From: JAEZDR01 sp039811185
GTDB taxonomy: Bacteria > Bacteroidota > Bacteroidia > Chitinophagales > Chitinophagaceae
Direction of reading: 5' to 3'
NCBI GenBank assembly: GCA_039811185.1
Contig: JBDHYF010000001.1
Location: forward strand, 124,001 to 188,000
Length of the DNA: 64,000 nucleotides
How positions within the stretch are numbered: position 1 is the stretch's first letter; each line of letters begins with the position of its first letter. Of the stretch, positions 26,850 to 34,629 are shown one piece after another. The notes under the pieces were generated by a model. It was not told where the DNA came from, searched no databases, and saw only the letters and a list, made by a program, of their open reading frames with translations. The position numbers and the translations under genes were made by a program.

Positions 26850-26876
26850 GGCGAAGGCATTACCTTCGCCATTTTT
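26850..26876 (+). terminator. Hairpin between porV and ispF whose T-tract touches the ispF start codon
   Basis: GGCGAAGG (26850-26857) pairs perfectly with CCTTCGCC (26863-26870) around loop CATTA, followed by ATTTTT and then the ispF ATG at 26877. It has the form of a rho-independent terminator for porV. It leaves no room for a conventional leader between terminator and ispF. Confidence 0.65.
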
Positions 26877-27362
26877 ATGGATATACGTACCGGTTTTGGA
26901 ATCGATTTTCATCAGCTTGCAGAGGGCCGAGAGTTTATTTTAGGGGGTATAAAAATACCGCACTACAAAGGACTTATTGGATACAGTGATGCAGATGTTT
27001 TGTTGCATGCCATCTGCGATGCGCTGCTCGGCGCCGCCGCCCTTGGCGATATCGGATATCACTTCCCCGATACGCATCCGGATTTTAAGGATGTTGACAG
27101 CAAGATACTACTTGCAAAAACATTCGATCTGCTCGTTTCGGAAGGATATGCTATCGGAAATATCGACGCTTCCGTTTGCTTGGAAAAACCAAAAATAAAA
27201 GATCACATTCCGGCAATGCGGGAAACGATTGCCAACATCCTGAAGCTGGACACCCGGCGGGTGAGTATTAAAGCTACTACTGCCGAGCAAATGGGCTTTG
27301 TAGGCAGAGAAGAAGGTGTGGTTGCATACGCCACCGTTTTAATTAATAAGATAACGCCCTAA
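26877..27362 (+). CDS. ispF: 2-C-methyl-D-erythritol 2,4-cyclodiphosphate synthase
   Basis: 161 residues, the standard length. IspF cyclises 4-diphosphocytidyl-2-C-methyl-D-erythritol 2-phosphate to MEcPP with release of CMP in the MEP isoprenoid pathway. Zinc ligands are visible as Asp10 and His12 (GIDFH; most homologues have DVH) and His44 (DVLLHAICDALLG). The DIGYHFPDTHPDFK loop and the C-terminal KATTAEQMGFVGREEG motif are intact. A hairpin sits immediately before the start codon. dxs, the first gene of the same pathway, is at 54 kb on the same strand. Confidence 0.96.
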   Translation: MDIRTGFGIDFHQLAEGREFILGGIKIPHYKGLIGYSDADVLLHAICDALLGAAALGDIGYHFPDTHPDFKDVDSKILLAKTFDLLVSEGYAIGNIDASVCLEKPKIKDHIPAMRETIANILKLDTRRVSIKATTAEQMGFVGREEGVVAYATVLINKITP

Positions 27363-27401
27363 CAACAAGGGAATGCGAGTTCCCGATGAAACTGTTGATT
27401 T

Positions 27402-28202
27402 ATGAAATACTTTTTTGTATTGTTAATTGTCTTGTATAGCTGCGGAACTGCCAAAAAAGTTGAAAAAATAGAAACCGCCATTTCGAAAAAAGACACCACC
27501 GCTCTCGTGGTTGTTGACAGAGCCGACTCTGCTGAAATTGTACGCAACCTGCTTGGGAAAATCAAAAGCAACGCTGTTTCGTTCAACACTTTCTCGGCTA
27601 AAATAAGACTCGATTACCAGGATAAAGACGGAGGCGACCAGGCAACTGCCTTTGTTCGGATGCAGAAAGACAGCCTGATATGGATTTCGCTTACCGGCGC
27701 CCTTGGCATTGAAGGTTTTCGTGTGTTGGTTACTACCGATAGTGTGGTTGTTTGGAACAAACTGAAGAAAACGGTTCAGTACCGAACAATCGAATACTTA
27801 AGCGCCCTCACCGACATCCCCTTTAATTTTTACACCCTTCAAAATTTTATTGTAGGCAACCCAGTTTTTCTCGACAGTAATGTAATCTCCTATCGAACCA
27901 AAGAAAAAGAAACGCAGCTCCTTACCGCCTCGGCTTTTTTTAAGCATTTGCTTACGTTGGAAAACGAAAATTATTTGATTGTACACAGCAAGTTAGACGA
28001 TAATGACCCTGCACGAAACCGAACAATGGGGATTGCATTGAGTGATTATGAATGGACGCCTAATGGATGGTTTGCCAAGCAACGCAATGTTACCCTTGCA
28101 GAAAACAACCGGCTTGATATAAACCTGAATTTTAAACAATTTGTTTTCGATAGTCCTTTAAGTTTTCCCTTTAATTTGCCCAAAAATGTGAAGGTAAAAT
28201 AA
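27402..28202 (+). CDS. DUF4292 lipoprotein
   Basis: 266-residue predicted lipoprotein with a very short signal ending LYSC (Cys14). The mature part is a DUF4292 domain, including the segment about residues 60-130 with FSAKIRLDYQDKDG and ALGIEGFRVLVTTDSVVVWNKL. The fold is thought to resemble LolA/LolB-like lipid-binding half-barrels, which is inference here. In many Bacteroidota the gene directly precedes an EnvC-type gene, as it does here with a 36-base gap, so a cell-envelope role is likely. A small inverted repeat (GGGAA/TTCCC, 27369-27384) lies just upstream without a T run. Confidence 0.8.
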   Translation: MKYFFVLLIVLYSCGTAKKVEKIETAISKKDTTALVVVDRADSAEIVRNLLGKIKSNAVSFNTFSAKIRLDYQDKDGGDQATAFVRMQKDSLIWISLTGALGIEGFRVLVTTDSVVVWNKLKKTVQYRTIEYLSALTDIPFNFYTLQNFIVGNPVFLDSNVISYRTKEKETQLLTASAFFKHLLTLENENYLIVHSKLDDNDPARNRTMGIALSDYEWTPNGWFAKQRNVTLAENNRLDINLNFKQFVFDSPLSFPFNLPKNVKVK

Positions 28203-28238
28203 GATGGCAGCCGGCACGTTAATGATAAAAACCGCTCT

Positions 28239-29564
28239 ATGGTAAAAAGAATTGTTTTTTCGCTGTTTTTCCTCTCTGTTGTTGTTTGTGGGTTCAGCCA
28301 GCAAACACGTGAAGAAATTCAGAAGAGACAACAAGATCTTCAGAAGGAACTGGCAGACTTAAACAAAACGCTTTCCGACATAAAGAAAAACAAGTCTATT
28401 TCTTTAAGCCAGCTTACGCTCGTGCGTAAAAAAATTGCTGCAAGGGAAGAAATGATCGGCAATATCAACAAAGAATTACGGCTTCTTACAGACAATATAT
28501 ATCTAACCAATCTCGATATCACCCGCTATCGCCGTGAGTTAGACACTTTAAAAGCCAACTACGCAAAAAGTTTGGTTTTTGCTTATAAAAATCGAAGCAA
28601 CTACGACTATCTGAATTTCCTTTTTTCAGCCACCAATTTTAACGATGCCATCAAGCGGCTTGCCTACCTGAAAAGTTATCGCCAGTATCGCGAAACGCAG
28701 GTGGCAAATATTCAGAAAACGGAGTTGCTGCTTCAACAAAAAATTGAGGACTTCAATAAGAAAAGAATTGAAAAAAATTCTACACTCGAAGAGCAGAATA
28801 AGCAACTGACGGTGCTTGAAAGCGACAAAAAAGAAAAGGACGACGTAATTAAGGAATTGAAGGGTCAGGAAAGCCAGCTTGCAAAGCAGATACGCACCCG
28901 CGAAGCGGAGAGGAAAAAATTACAACAAAGCCTGGCTGTGGTTATTCGTCGGGAAATAGAGGCGGCTAAAAAAGAAGCAGCCCGAAAAGAGGCTGAACGG
29001 AAAGAAGCCGAACGCAAGGCAGCGGAATTAGCGGCAAAAAACAAAGCGAATAATCCCACCGTGGAAACGCCAACTAAAAAACCGGAAACACCAACAAAAA
29101 CAGACCGGTCGTACAGCGTTTTTGAAAGCTCTGAAGAAGGCTTGAAACTGAGTTTAAATTTTGAGACCAACAAAGGCAATCTGCCCTGGCCGGTGGACGC
29201 AGGATTTATTGCGGGCGAGTTTGGAACACATACCGTACCGGGCACAGGCCTGCAAGAACAAAACGAAGGCATCCGCATAGAAACCCCCAACGCCAACATG
29301 AGTGTAAAATGCGTTGCTGACGGCGTTGTAACCGCAGTAATGGACCTTGGCGAATATCAGGCTGTTGTGGTTAAACACGGCCGGTACTTCTCAGTTTATA
29401 GCAATCTGGCTACTACGAACGTAAGCCGGCTGCAAAAAGTAGGACCAGGCACATTGATTGGAAAAACTTCGCCGGGAATGAATGGAGGTGGGGTGCTGGA
29501 ATTTCAGGTGATAAACGAGAAAAACCAATATTTTAATCCGGCTTCCTGGCTAAAGCGAAAATAG
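28239..29564 (+). CDS. EnvC-like murein hydrolase activator (coiled coil + degenerate LytM/M23 domain)
   Basis: 441 residues. A signal peptide (cleavage near GFSQ, about 21) is followed by a long coiled coil from about 25 to 270, rich in KKEAARKEAERKEAE at its end, and then a Pro/Thr linker. The C-terminal LytM/peptidase M23 fold covers about 320-441. The zinc ligands of active M23 enzymes appear lost. The region expected to hold HxxxD reads FGTHTVPG...NEGIRI, and the final HxH strand reads LEFQVI. That is the pattern of EnvC, which activates amidases and does not cut peptidoglycan itself. It probably works in the periplasm during daughter-cell separation, paired with the preceding DUF4292 lipoprotein. 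Confidence 0.88.
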   Translation: MVKRIVFSLFFLSVVVCGFSQQTREEIQKRQQDLQKELADLNKTLSDIKKNKSISLSQLTLVRKKIAAREEMIGNINKELRLLTDNIYLTNLDITRYRRELDTLKANYAKSLVFAYKNRSNYDYLNFLFSATNFNDAIKRLAYLKSYRQYRETQVANIQKTELLLQQKIEDFNKKRIEKNSTLEEQNKQLTVLESDKKEKDDVIKELKGQESQLAKQIRTREAERKKLQQSLAVVIRREIEAAKKEAARKEAERKEAERKAAELAAKNKANNPTVETPTKKPETPTKTDRSYSVFESSEEGLKLSLNFETNKGNLPWPVDAGFIAGEFGTHTVPGTGLQEQNEGIRIETPNANMSVKCVADGVVTAVMDLGEYQAVVVKHGRYFSVYSNLATTNVSRLQKVGPGTLIGKTSPGMNGGGVLEFQVINEKNQYFNPASWLKRK

Positions 29565-29742
29565 TTCTTCAGCGAGGAAAGTGGCGGCTTTAGGGGCGCG
29601 ATGCTTTTACCGATCTTACTAATTCTGCCTGAGGTTTTACCTGAAATCTGCTTCTCATTCTTCTCTCTTTCATAACAATCATTTTCTACTTTTTTTGAAA
29701 AAACTGTGCCATCCCGCGAAGCGATTTCTTTGAATATGGGTT

Positions 29743-30834
29743 TCACGCCATTACAATCGCATCGACGGAAAGCCGCTCCGCCAATGCATTCAGGTCGTTC
29801 AACACAATTTCATTTAATGGAATTCCTGTTCGCTTTCGTTGTTCTTCGAGCATTCGTTCCGGATCGCCGGGTATCAGTACTTTCTGATTAGCGTCGATGG
29901 TTTTTGCGTTTCGAAAATGCTGAATCCAGTTATCCATGTGCTTCTTAAATTCGGCTGCCGGACGAAAGGCGTCGATCCGCATAGCGCCAAAGAAATGACC
30001 AAGACCTTTTCCGAACATCACTTCGGGCATTGGAATATAAGCCGGAAATGGCGGCGCAAAAGGCGCATAGCTTGCGCCGCTCAGCACAGCGGAAAATATG
30101 TCTACAATACTTCCCAGGGCATATCCTTTATGGCTGCCCATTTCCCGTGTGCTGCCGAGTGGTAACATTGATCCTCCGTTTTTCAGCTCCGCCGCGTTTG
30201 TTGATGCATTTCCGCTTTCATCCTGCACCCAGCCCACGGGAGCCGGCGCGCCCTTGCGTTGCAGAATTTCGAGCTTCCCGTTGGAGGCAGTTGTGGTGGC
30301 AAAATCGGCAACAAAAGGAGGCTCATTTCCGGCGGGCACAGCTACGGCAATCGGATTGGTGCCAAGCATTTTGTCGATAGAAAAAGTCGGTGCAACCAAG
30401 GCGCTTGCGTTTGTCATGGCAATCCCTATCATGTCTTCAGAAAGCGCAAGCATTGCATGATAGCCTGCTATGCCGAAATGGTTGGAGTTGCTTACGCAAA
30501 CCCAGCCGGTGCCGGCTGTTCGGGCTTTTTCGATGGCGATATTCATTGCGTAGGGAGCGGCTACAAGTCCCAAAGCCGCGTCCGCATCAACTACAGCAGT
30601 GGAGGGCGTTTGATGTGTAATTTTTATCTGCGGAGCGGTATTGATTCGCCCGCTTTCCCAAAGGCGAACGTAACCCGATAAACGGGCGGCGCCATGGCTG
30701 TCGATGCCTCTTAAATCTGCCTTCACCAATACATCTGCCGCAAGGCCGGCCTCGTCGGCATTGCAGCCCATCTTTAAAAAAACGCGTTCACAGAAATTAA
30801 AGAGTTCGCCGGCTTGTACAATCGCTTCATTCAT
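29743..30834 (-). CDS. Ldh family (malate/L-lactate/ureidoglycolate-type) NAD(P)H-dependent oxidoreductase
   Basis: 363 residues of the type 2 malate/lactate dehydrogenase family (YlbC/AllD/ComC fold), which reduces or oxidises 2-hydroxy acids. The catalytic His is in RGIDSHGAARL (His47). The nucleotide-binding segment VSNSNHFGIAGYHA is near residue 125, followed by MTNASALVAP and the MGSHKGYALG motif near 240. Family members differ in substrate (malate, ureidoglycolate, sulpholactate, imino acids), and nothing here discriminates. It is convergent with the EnvC-like gene across a 178-bp gap in which I find no clear gene or terminator. Confidence 0.88.
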   Translation of the reverse strand: MNEAIVQAGELFNFCERVFLKMGCNADEAGLAADVLVKADLRGIDSHGAARLSGYVRLWESGRINTAPQIKITHQTPSTAVVDADAALGLVAAPYAMNIAIEKARTAGTGWVCVSNSNHFGIAGYHAMLALSEDMIGIAMTNASALVAPTFSIDKMLGTNPIAVAVPAGNEPPFVADFATTTASNGKLEILQRKGAPAPVGWVQDESGNASTNAAELKNGGSMLPLGSTREMGSHKGYALGSIVDIFSAVLSGASYAPFAPPFPAYIPMPEVMFGKGLGHFFGAMRIDAFRPAAEFKKHMDNWIQHFRNAKTIDANQKVLIPGDPERMLEEQRKRTGIPLNEIVLNDLNALAERLSVDAIVMA

Positions 30835-30859
30835 GCCGCAAAATTATCGCTGCGGGCAT

Positions 30860-30885
30860 AAAAAAAGCGGCGCATTTGCACCGCT
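30860..30885 (-). terminator. Terminator of ssb
   Basis: AGCGG...CCGCT (30866-30870 with 30881-30885), with inner GCA/TGC pairs, is followed on the minus strand by seven T. It is 8 bases past the ssb stop. Confidence 0.8.
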
Positions 30886-30892
30886 CAGTTAT

Positions 30893-31324
30893 TTAGAAGG
30901 GAAGATCGTCTTCAAAAGCCGGCGGATTGCCCATATCCTGCGTCGGTTGAGCCGATGTTGGTTGGCCTGCGCCGTAGTTTTGCTGATAACCTCCGCCTCC
31001 GGTATTTCCTCCGGCAAGATCATTCTCGCCTTTTCCTAAGAGCTCGATACTTGATACGCGCAACATCAATGATGCGCCCGGCTTGCCGTCGGAAGTAGTG
31101 TACTGCCGCAGCTCGGGGGTGCCATCAACATACACCTTTTGTCCTTTTTTCAAATAAGGAACAATGCCGGTTCGCTCTGTCCAGTATGCGCATTCCACCC
31201 AAATTGTTTTCTTCTCGCCAAAACTTTGTGTGTGTGCAACAGAAAAATTAATTACGTTTTTTCCATTAACCGTATTGGTTACACAATCCTTCCCCAAATT
31301 TCCAATTGCCTGTAGCTTTATCAT
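30893..31324 (-). CDS. ssb: Single-stranded DNA-binding protein
   Basis: 143-residue SSB: an N-terminal OB fold (about 1-105, with the dimer strand NFSVAHTQSFG and W-V-E-CAYWTERTG), a short Gly/Gln-rich linker, and the acidic tip EDDLPF, which recruits replication and repair proteins. It coats single-stranded DNA as a tetramer. The conserved tip marks a functional housekeeping SSB, not a phage or plasmid variant. It is probably a single-gene unit, ended by a terminator. Confidence 0.96.
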   Translation of the reverse strand: MIKLQAIGNLGKDCVTNTVNGKNVINFSVAHTQSFGEKKTIWVECAYWTERTGIVPYLKKGQKVYVDGTPELRQYTTSDGKPGASLMLRVSSIELLGKGENDLAGGNTGGGGYQQNYGAGQPTSAQPTQDMGNPPAFEDDLPF

Positions 31325-31373
31325 AACTAAAATGTTTTTGTATTTGTAAACAATTCTACCAAAGAATTACCGA

Positions 31374-31814
31374 TTATAAAAACTTGTTTTTGAGCTTTTG
31401 TATTGTTTCGCCATCCATTTTACTAAGCCGGCGGGCACTATAATCAAAGTAAAGCAAACCCGTTTTCATTTTTGCTGCGGTCACCTTTTCACCGTTCTTC
31501 TCAAACTCAATCTTATAAAAAATATCGAATCCGTATTTATGGAAACTTTCTGCTTTCACAAAGATTTCGATTTCATATCCGTACAGTAATTCCGATTTAA
31601 ATTCTATTGCAGCATCGTTCATAATTAAGCTCAATCCTTCCACATCGGTTTCACTATAGCCATAAAATTTGAGGTATTGCACCCGCGCTTCGTGCGCAAG
31701 CGATAAAAAATTATCGTTACCTACGTGCGAGCCGTAATTGAGGTCGGTAATTCTTATTGTGAGCTTGCACGAAAAATGAAACGAATCGGGCAATTCAACT
31801 TTTATTCTTTCCAT
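31374..31814 (-). CDS. Acyl-CoA thioesterase (hotdog fold, 4-hydroxybenzoyl-CoA thioesterase-like)
   Basis: 146 residues, a single hotdog domain of the YbgC/4HBT type. The segment RITDLNYGSHVGNDNFLSLAHEARVQYL (residues about 21-48) holds the usual nucleophile-binding Asp/Asn and His region. It would hydrolyse small acyl-CoA thioesters in the cytoplasm; the substrate is unknown. Its ATG lies inside the end of rdgB (20-base overlap), so it belongs to a psi-like gene / rdgB / thioesterase operon on the minus strand. Confidence 0.85.
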   Translation of the reverse strand: MERIKVELPDSFHFSCKLTIRITDLNYGSHVGNDNFLSLAHEARVQYLKFYGYSETDVEGLSLIMNDAAIEFKSELLYGYEIEIFVKAESFHKYGFDIFYKIEFEKNGEKVTAAKMKTGLLYFDYSARRLSKMDGETIQKLKNKFL

Positions 31815-32391
31815 GTGTGTGAAGAAACGCGATTAACTTTTCCGTTGCTTTTTTTCGGTGACTAAAATTATTTTTTTCTTCGGGCGTCATTTCTGCAAAA
31901 GTGACGTCTGCTCCGTTGGGAATAAAAACTGCATCATACCCAAAACCGCCTGTTCCCACCGGCGTCTCGGTTATCCTTCCTTCACAAATGCCTTCAAAAA
32001 AATGTTCCGCTTCATCTAACCTTAAACTGATTACCGTTCTAAATCTCGCATTACGGTTGCCCGCTCCGTTCATCTTTTTCAAAAGTAGGTCGATATTCTC
32101 TTGCGCGCTTGCTTTTTCTCCCGCAAATCTTGCACTTTTTACCCCGGGTAAACCGTGTAAAAAATCAACTTCCAGTCCGGTGTCTTCGCTGAAACAGTTT
32201 TTCCCGGTAAGGGCAAAAATAACCCTCGATTTTTCTGATGCGTTTGCGTGCAGGCTGTCGAAAGGTTCGGGAATGTTGGTGTGGATGCCCGCTTCAGTAA
32301 GGGTAATGATCTGAAAACGGCTGCCTACAGCAAGTTTAATTTCCTGCACTTTATTTTGGTTGTTAGTGGCAAAAACGAGTATCGGGCTCAT
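31795..32391 (-). CDS. rdgB: dITP/XTP pyrophosphatase (RdgB/HAM1 family)
   Basis: 198 residues from the ATG at 32391. The frame is open ten codons upstream, but the chosen ATG overlaps the preceding stop as ATGA and matches the family N-terminus. RdgB hydrolyses dITP, dXTP and ITP to monophosphates and keeps deaminated purines out of DNA. Visible motifs are ATNNQNKVQEI at the N-terminus (triphosphate binding), FSEDTGLEVDFLHGLPGVKSARFAG in the middle, TGGFGYDAVFIP, and TFAEM..EEKNNFSHRKKA near the C-terminus. It sits in an operon with the psi-like gene upstream and the thioesterase downstream. Confidence 0.95.
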   Translation of the reverse strand: MSPILVFATNNQNKVQEIKLAVGSRFQIITLTEAGIHTNIPEPFDSLHANASEKSRVIFALTGKNCFSEDTGLEVDFLHGLPGVKSARFAGEKASAQENIDLLLKKMNGAGNRNARFRTVISLRLDEAEHFFEGICEGRITETPVGTGGFGYDAVFIPNGADVTFAEMTPEEKNNFSHRKKATEKLIAFLHTHGKNKS

Positions 32392-32885
32392 AGTTGAAAC
32401 AATTGTTTTAGCGCATTCCAAAGCGCCAATTTTTGCGATTTATCGCTTGCGATAACAGCTAATTTCGGTGCAGTAACCACGTTCACTCCGTTTAAAGTGG
32501 CGGGTACAAAATCAGCAACATCCGGAAGCATTTTAACCTCTGATGGAAGGCCGAAGCAAATTAAATGCTGCGGTGTAAGTTCTCCTACTAACTCATCTAT
32601 GTGGGTGCTTTTCGTATTGAGGTTTACAATTGCAATGTCGGCAAGGGTAAATTTACAGGCAGATAATATTTGCACGAGGAAACTTAAATCGGCCTCAGAT
32701 AAATACATGTTGTTTTTATCTTCTATAAGAACAGTAATGTGCTTTTTGTTTTCACCCAGAAACGTTAGCGCATTGGCGGGCTTTTCGGCAGGGCGTTCAG
32801 CACCGCTGTCAGGTGTTATAACCAGCTTGTCGGCATACAAAATTGCAAGCGTATCGGGTGGAAGTTTGAGTTCGTTGAATGCCAT
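32388..32885 (-). CDS. Small conserved protein with the layout of DNA polymerase III psi (HolD-like); function unproven
   Basis: 165 residues, no signal peptide or membrane segment. I cannot assign it firmly. The order of segments resembles the HolD/psi subunit of the DNA polymerase III clamp loader: a helix LVQILSACKFTLADI, a strand HLICFG followed by LP, and a C-terminal block TAPKLAVIASDKSQKLALWNAL, which parallels the S-P-A-L..L....AR.ALWQQI end of HolD. The psi fold is related to uracil-DNA glycosylases without the active site. The gene starts an operon with rdgB (ATGA overlap), a nucleotide-pool repair gene, and is divergent from ilvE. Confidence is for a real gene; the psi idea is inference. 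Confidence 0.8.
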   Translation of the reverse strand: MAFNELKLPPDTLAILYADKLVITPDSGAERPAEKPANALTFLGENKKHITVLIEDKNNMYLSEADLSFLVQILSACKFTLADIAIVNLNTKSTHIDELVGELTPQHLICFGLPSEVKMLPDVADFVPATLNGVNVVTAPKLAVIASDKSQKLALWNALKQLFQL

Positions 32886-32940
32886 TTTATTAACAACTGT
32901 TAGTTTTTATTTTTTTGTTTATTTGCATAAATTAAATGTA

Positions 32941-34008
32941 ATGATTGCTGCTATGAATATAAAGGTTACGAAGGTAGAAAGAAGCCGGCTAAATGACGTT
33001 AAACTCGAGAACATTTCGTTTGGAAAAGTGTATACGGACCACATGCTTGTTGCCGACTACGCTGATGGCGAATGGAAAAATGTAGAAATAAAACCCTATC
33101 AGCCGCTTTCTGTAGAGCCTTCTATGGCTGCCTTGCACTATGCACAGTCGATTTTTGAGGGCATTAAGGCATACCGGAACGATGATGGCCACGCCGCTAT
33201 CTTCAGACCGCACGATAATTTTGAGCGATTTAATATTTCGGCGCAGCGGATGCAGATGCCCACGGTTCCCGAAGAGATATTTATGGATGGAATGCATCAA
33301 CTCTTATCACTTGATAAAAACTGGATTCCTCCCTACCACAACCACTCTCTTTATATCAGGCCTTTTATGTTCAGTACCGACCCCATGATTGGTGTTCGGC
33401 CGTCTGAAACCTACAAATTCATGATTATATTAAGCCCTACCGGGCCTTACTATAATGCGCCGATGAAAATATATGTGGAAGAAAAATACACGCGGGCAGC
33501 GCCGGGCGGCGTTGGGTTTGCAAAAAACGCCGGTAACTACGCAGCGAGTATGTATCCTACTGCCGAGGCGCGGAAAAAAGGCTACGACCAAGTTTTATGG
33601 ACAGACGCTTTTGAACACAAATACCCTCAGGAAGTAGGTACGATGAACGTATTTTTTGTGATTGGCGACAAAGTGGTTACGCCTTCGCTCGAAGACGGAA
33701 CCATCCTGGCAGGAATAACACGCGAGAGCGTAATGACCATTTTGAATGAGCTGGGTTATACTGTTGAAGAACGTAAAATCTCGATCGATGAGCTGATGGC
33801 TGCAGAAAAAGAAGGGAAGTTGAAGGAGGTATTTGGAACCGGAACCGCGGCCACTATATCGAAGATAAAAGAACTGAAGTATAAAGATCATTCCATCCAT
33901 TTTGATGTGGAGCAATTGCAAGTTGCTGCAAAAGTGAAGGAGAAGCTGGACAACATCAGAGAAGGAAGATCGGCCGACACCTATAACTGGCTACACCATC
34001 TTTCATAA
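32941..34008 (+). CDS. ilvE: Branched-chain amino acid aminotransferase
   Basis: 355 residues from the ATG at 32941 (an alternative ATG is at 32953). The frame is open much further upstream, but that part lies antisense to the psi-like gene and does not resemble the family. A PLP fold-type IV enzyme that interconverts Leu/Ile/Val and their 2-oxo acids. The PLP lysine is expected in GVGFAKNAGNYAAS (near 200), followed by QVLWTDAFEHKYPQEVGTMNVFF. The pattern (YAQSIFEGIKAYR, FRPHDNFERFN) is the eukaryote-like BCAT2 branch. A strong terminator follows. In this phylum the enzyme also supplies branched acyl-CoA precursors for iso-fatty acids. Confidence 0.95.
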   Translation: MIAAMNIKVTKVERSRLNDVKLENISFGKVYTDHMLVADYADGEWKNVEIKPYQPLSVEPSMAALHYAQSIFEGIKAYRNDDGHAAIFRPHDNFERFNISAQRMQMPTVPEEIFMDGMHQLLSLDKNWIPPYHNHSLYIRPFMFSTDPMIGVRPSETYKFMIILSPTGPYYNAPMKIYVEEKYTRAAPGGVGFAKNAGNYAASMYPTAEARKKGYDQVLWTDAFEHKYPQEVGTMNVFFVIGDKVVTPSLEDGTILAGITRESVMTILNELGYTVEERKISIDELMAAEKEGKLKEVFGTGTAATISKIKELKYKDHSIHFDVEQLQVAAKVKEKLDNIREGRSADTYNWLHHLS

Positions 34009-34020
34009 TATTTGTTTTGA

Positions 34021-34048
34021 AAAGCCGGCTGTAATGAGCCGGCTTTTT
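34021..34048 (+). terminator. Terminator of ilvE
   Basis: AAAGCCGGCT (34021-34030) pairs with AGCCGGCTTT (34037-34046) around GTAATG and ends in a T run. It is 12 bases past the ilvE stop. Confidence 0.9.
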
Positions 34049-34100
34049 AGTGGTAATGCGCTGTTAAACGTTAGGGGGACGCAAAAATATTATTTCGGAT

Positions 34101-34132
34101 TTTGGAATTTCTAATAATGCCCCTTACTTTTG
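34101..34132 (+). promoter_or_regulatory. Promoter of rpsL-rpsG (TTTG-N20-TACTTTTG)
   Basis: TTTG at 34101-34104 and TACTTTTG at 34125-34132, separated by 20 bases, match the Bacteroidota primary-sigma consensus TTTG-N19-21-TAnnTTTG. Transcription should start near 34139, about 40 bases before the rpsL ATG. This is the best promoter match in the window. Confidence 0.8.
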
Positions 34133-34136
34133 CACT

Positions 34137-34162
34137 CCCGAAAAAATCGGGATCATTTTTTT
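34137..34162 (+). promoter_or_regulatory. Leader hairpin with T run upstream of rpsL
   Basis: CCCGA (34137-34141) pairs with TCGGG (34147-34151) at or just after the predicted transcription start. TTTTTTT (34156-34162) follows after four bases. It could be a 5' stabilising hairpin or a weak attenuator of the ribosomal protein operon. Confidence 0.45.
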
Positions 34163-34178
34163 ATTAAAAGGGTAAAGA

Positions 34179-34559
34179 ATGCCTACTATACAACAATTAG
34201 TTAGAAAAGGCCGCGAAATCATCAAGGCTAAAAGCAAATCAAGAGCTTTAGATTCTTGTCCACAGCGCCGTGGTGTATGTACAAGAGTTTATACAACAAC
34301 ACCAAAAAAACCTAACTCAGCCTTACGTAAAGTGGCTAAAGTGCGTTTGACAAATAAAATTGAGGTGATTGCCTACATCCCCGGTGAAGGCCATAACCTT
34401 CAGGAGCACTCCATCGTACTTATCCGTGGCGGTCGTGTAAAAGACCTTCCGGGTGTACGTTACCACATTGTTCGCGGTTCGCTCGATACTGCCGGCGTAA
34501 AAGACCGTAAACAAAGCCGTTCTAAATACGGAACCAAGAAAGAAAAAGCAAAAAAATAG
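34179..34559 (+). CDS. rpsL: 30S ribosomal protein S12
   Basis: 126 residues, the normal length. S12 sits at the decoding centre of the small subunit. The conserved TTPKKPNSALRKVAKVRL block (Lys43/Lys44) and RGGRVKDLPGVRYH (Lys88, Asp89, the latter the usual methylthiolation site) are intact. The lysines at the classic streptomycin-resistance positions are wild type, so no rpsL-based resistance is indicated. It is the first gene of a two-gene unit with rpsG, behind a strong promoter and leader hairpin. Confidence 0.98.
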   Translation: MPTIQQLVRKGREIIKAKSKSRALDSCPQRRGVCTRVYTTTPKKPNSALRKVAKVRLTNKIEVIAYIPGEGHNLQEHSIVLIRGGRVKDLPGVRYHIVRGSLDTAGVKDRKQSRSKYGTKKEKAKK

Positions 34560-34629
34560 TTCTATAACCCTTTTGGCTGAGTAAAGTTTTAAAGCTTGAA
34601 GCAATCAGCCATTTTTAAAAATTAAAATC

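Noticed and set aside
29504..29746. Minus-strand open frame of 80 codons between the EnvC-like and Ldh-type genes
   Set aside because: It overlaps the end of the EnvC-like gene, has low-complexity composition and no family features.
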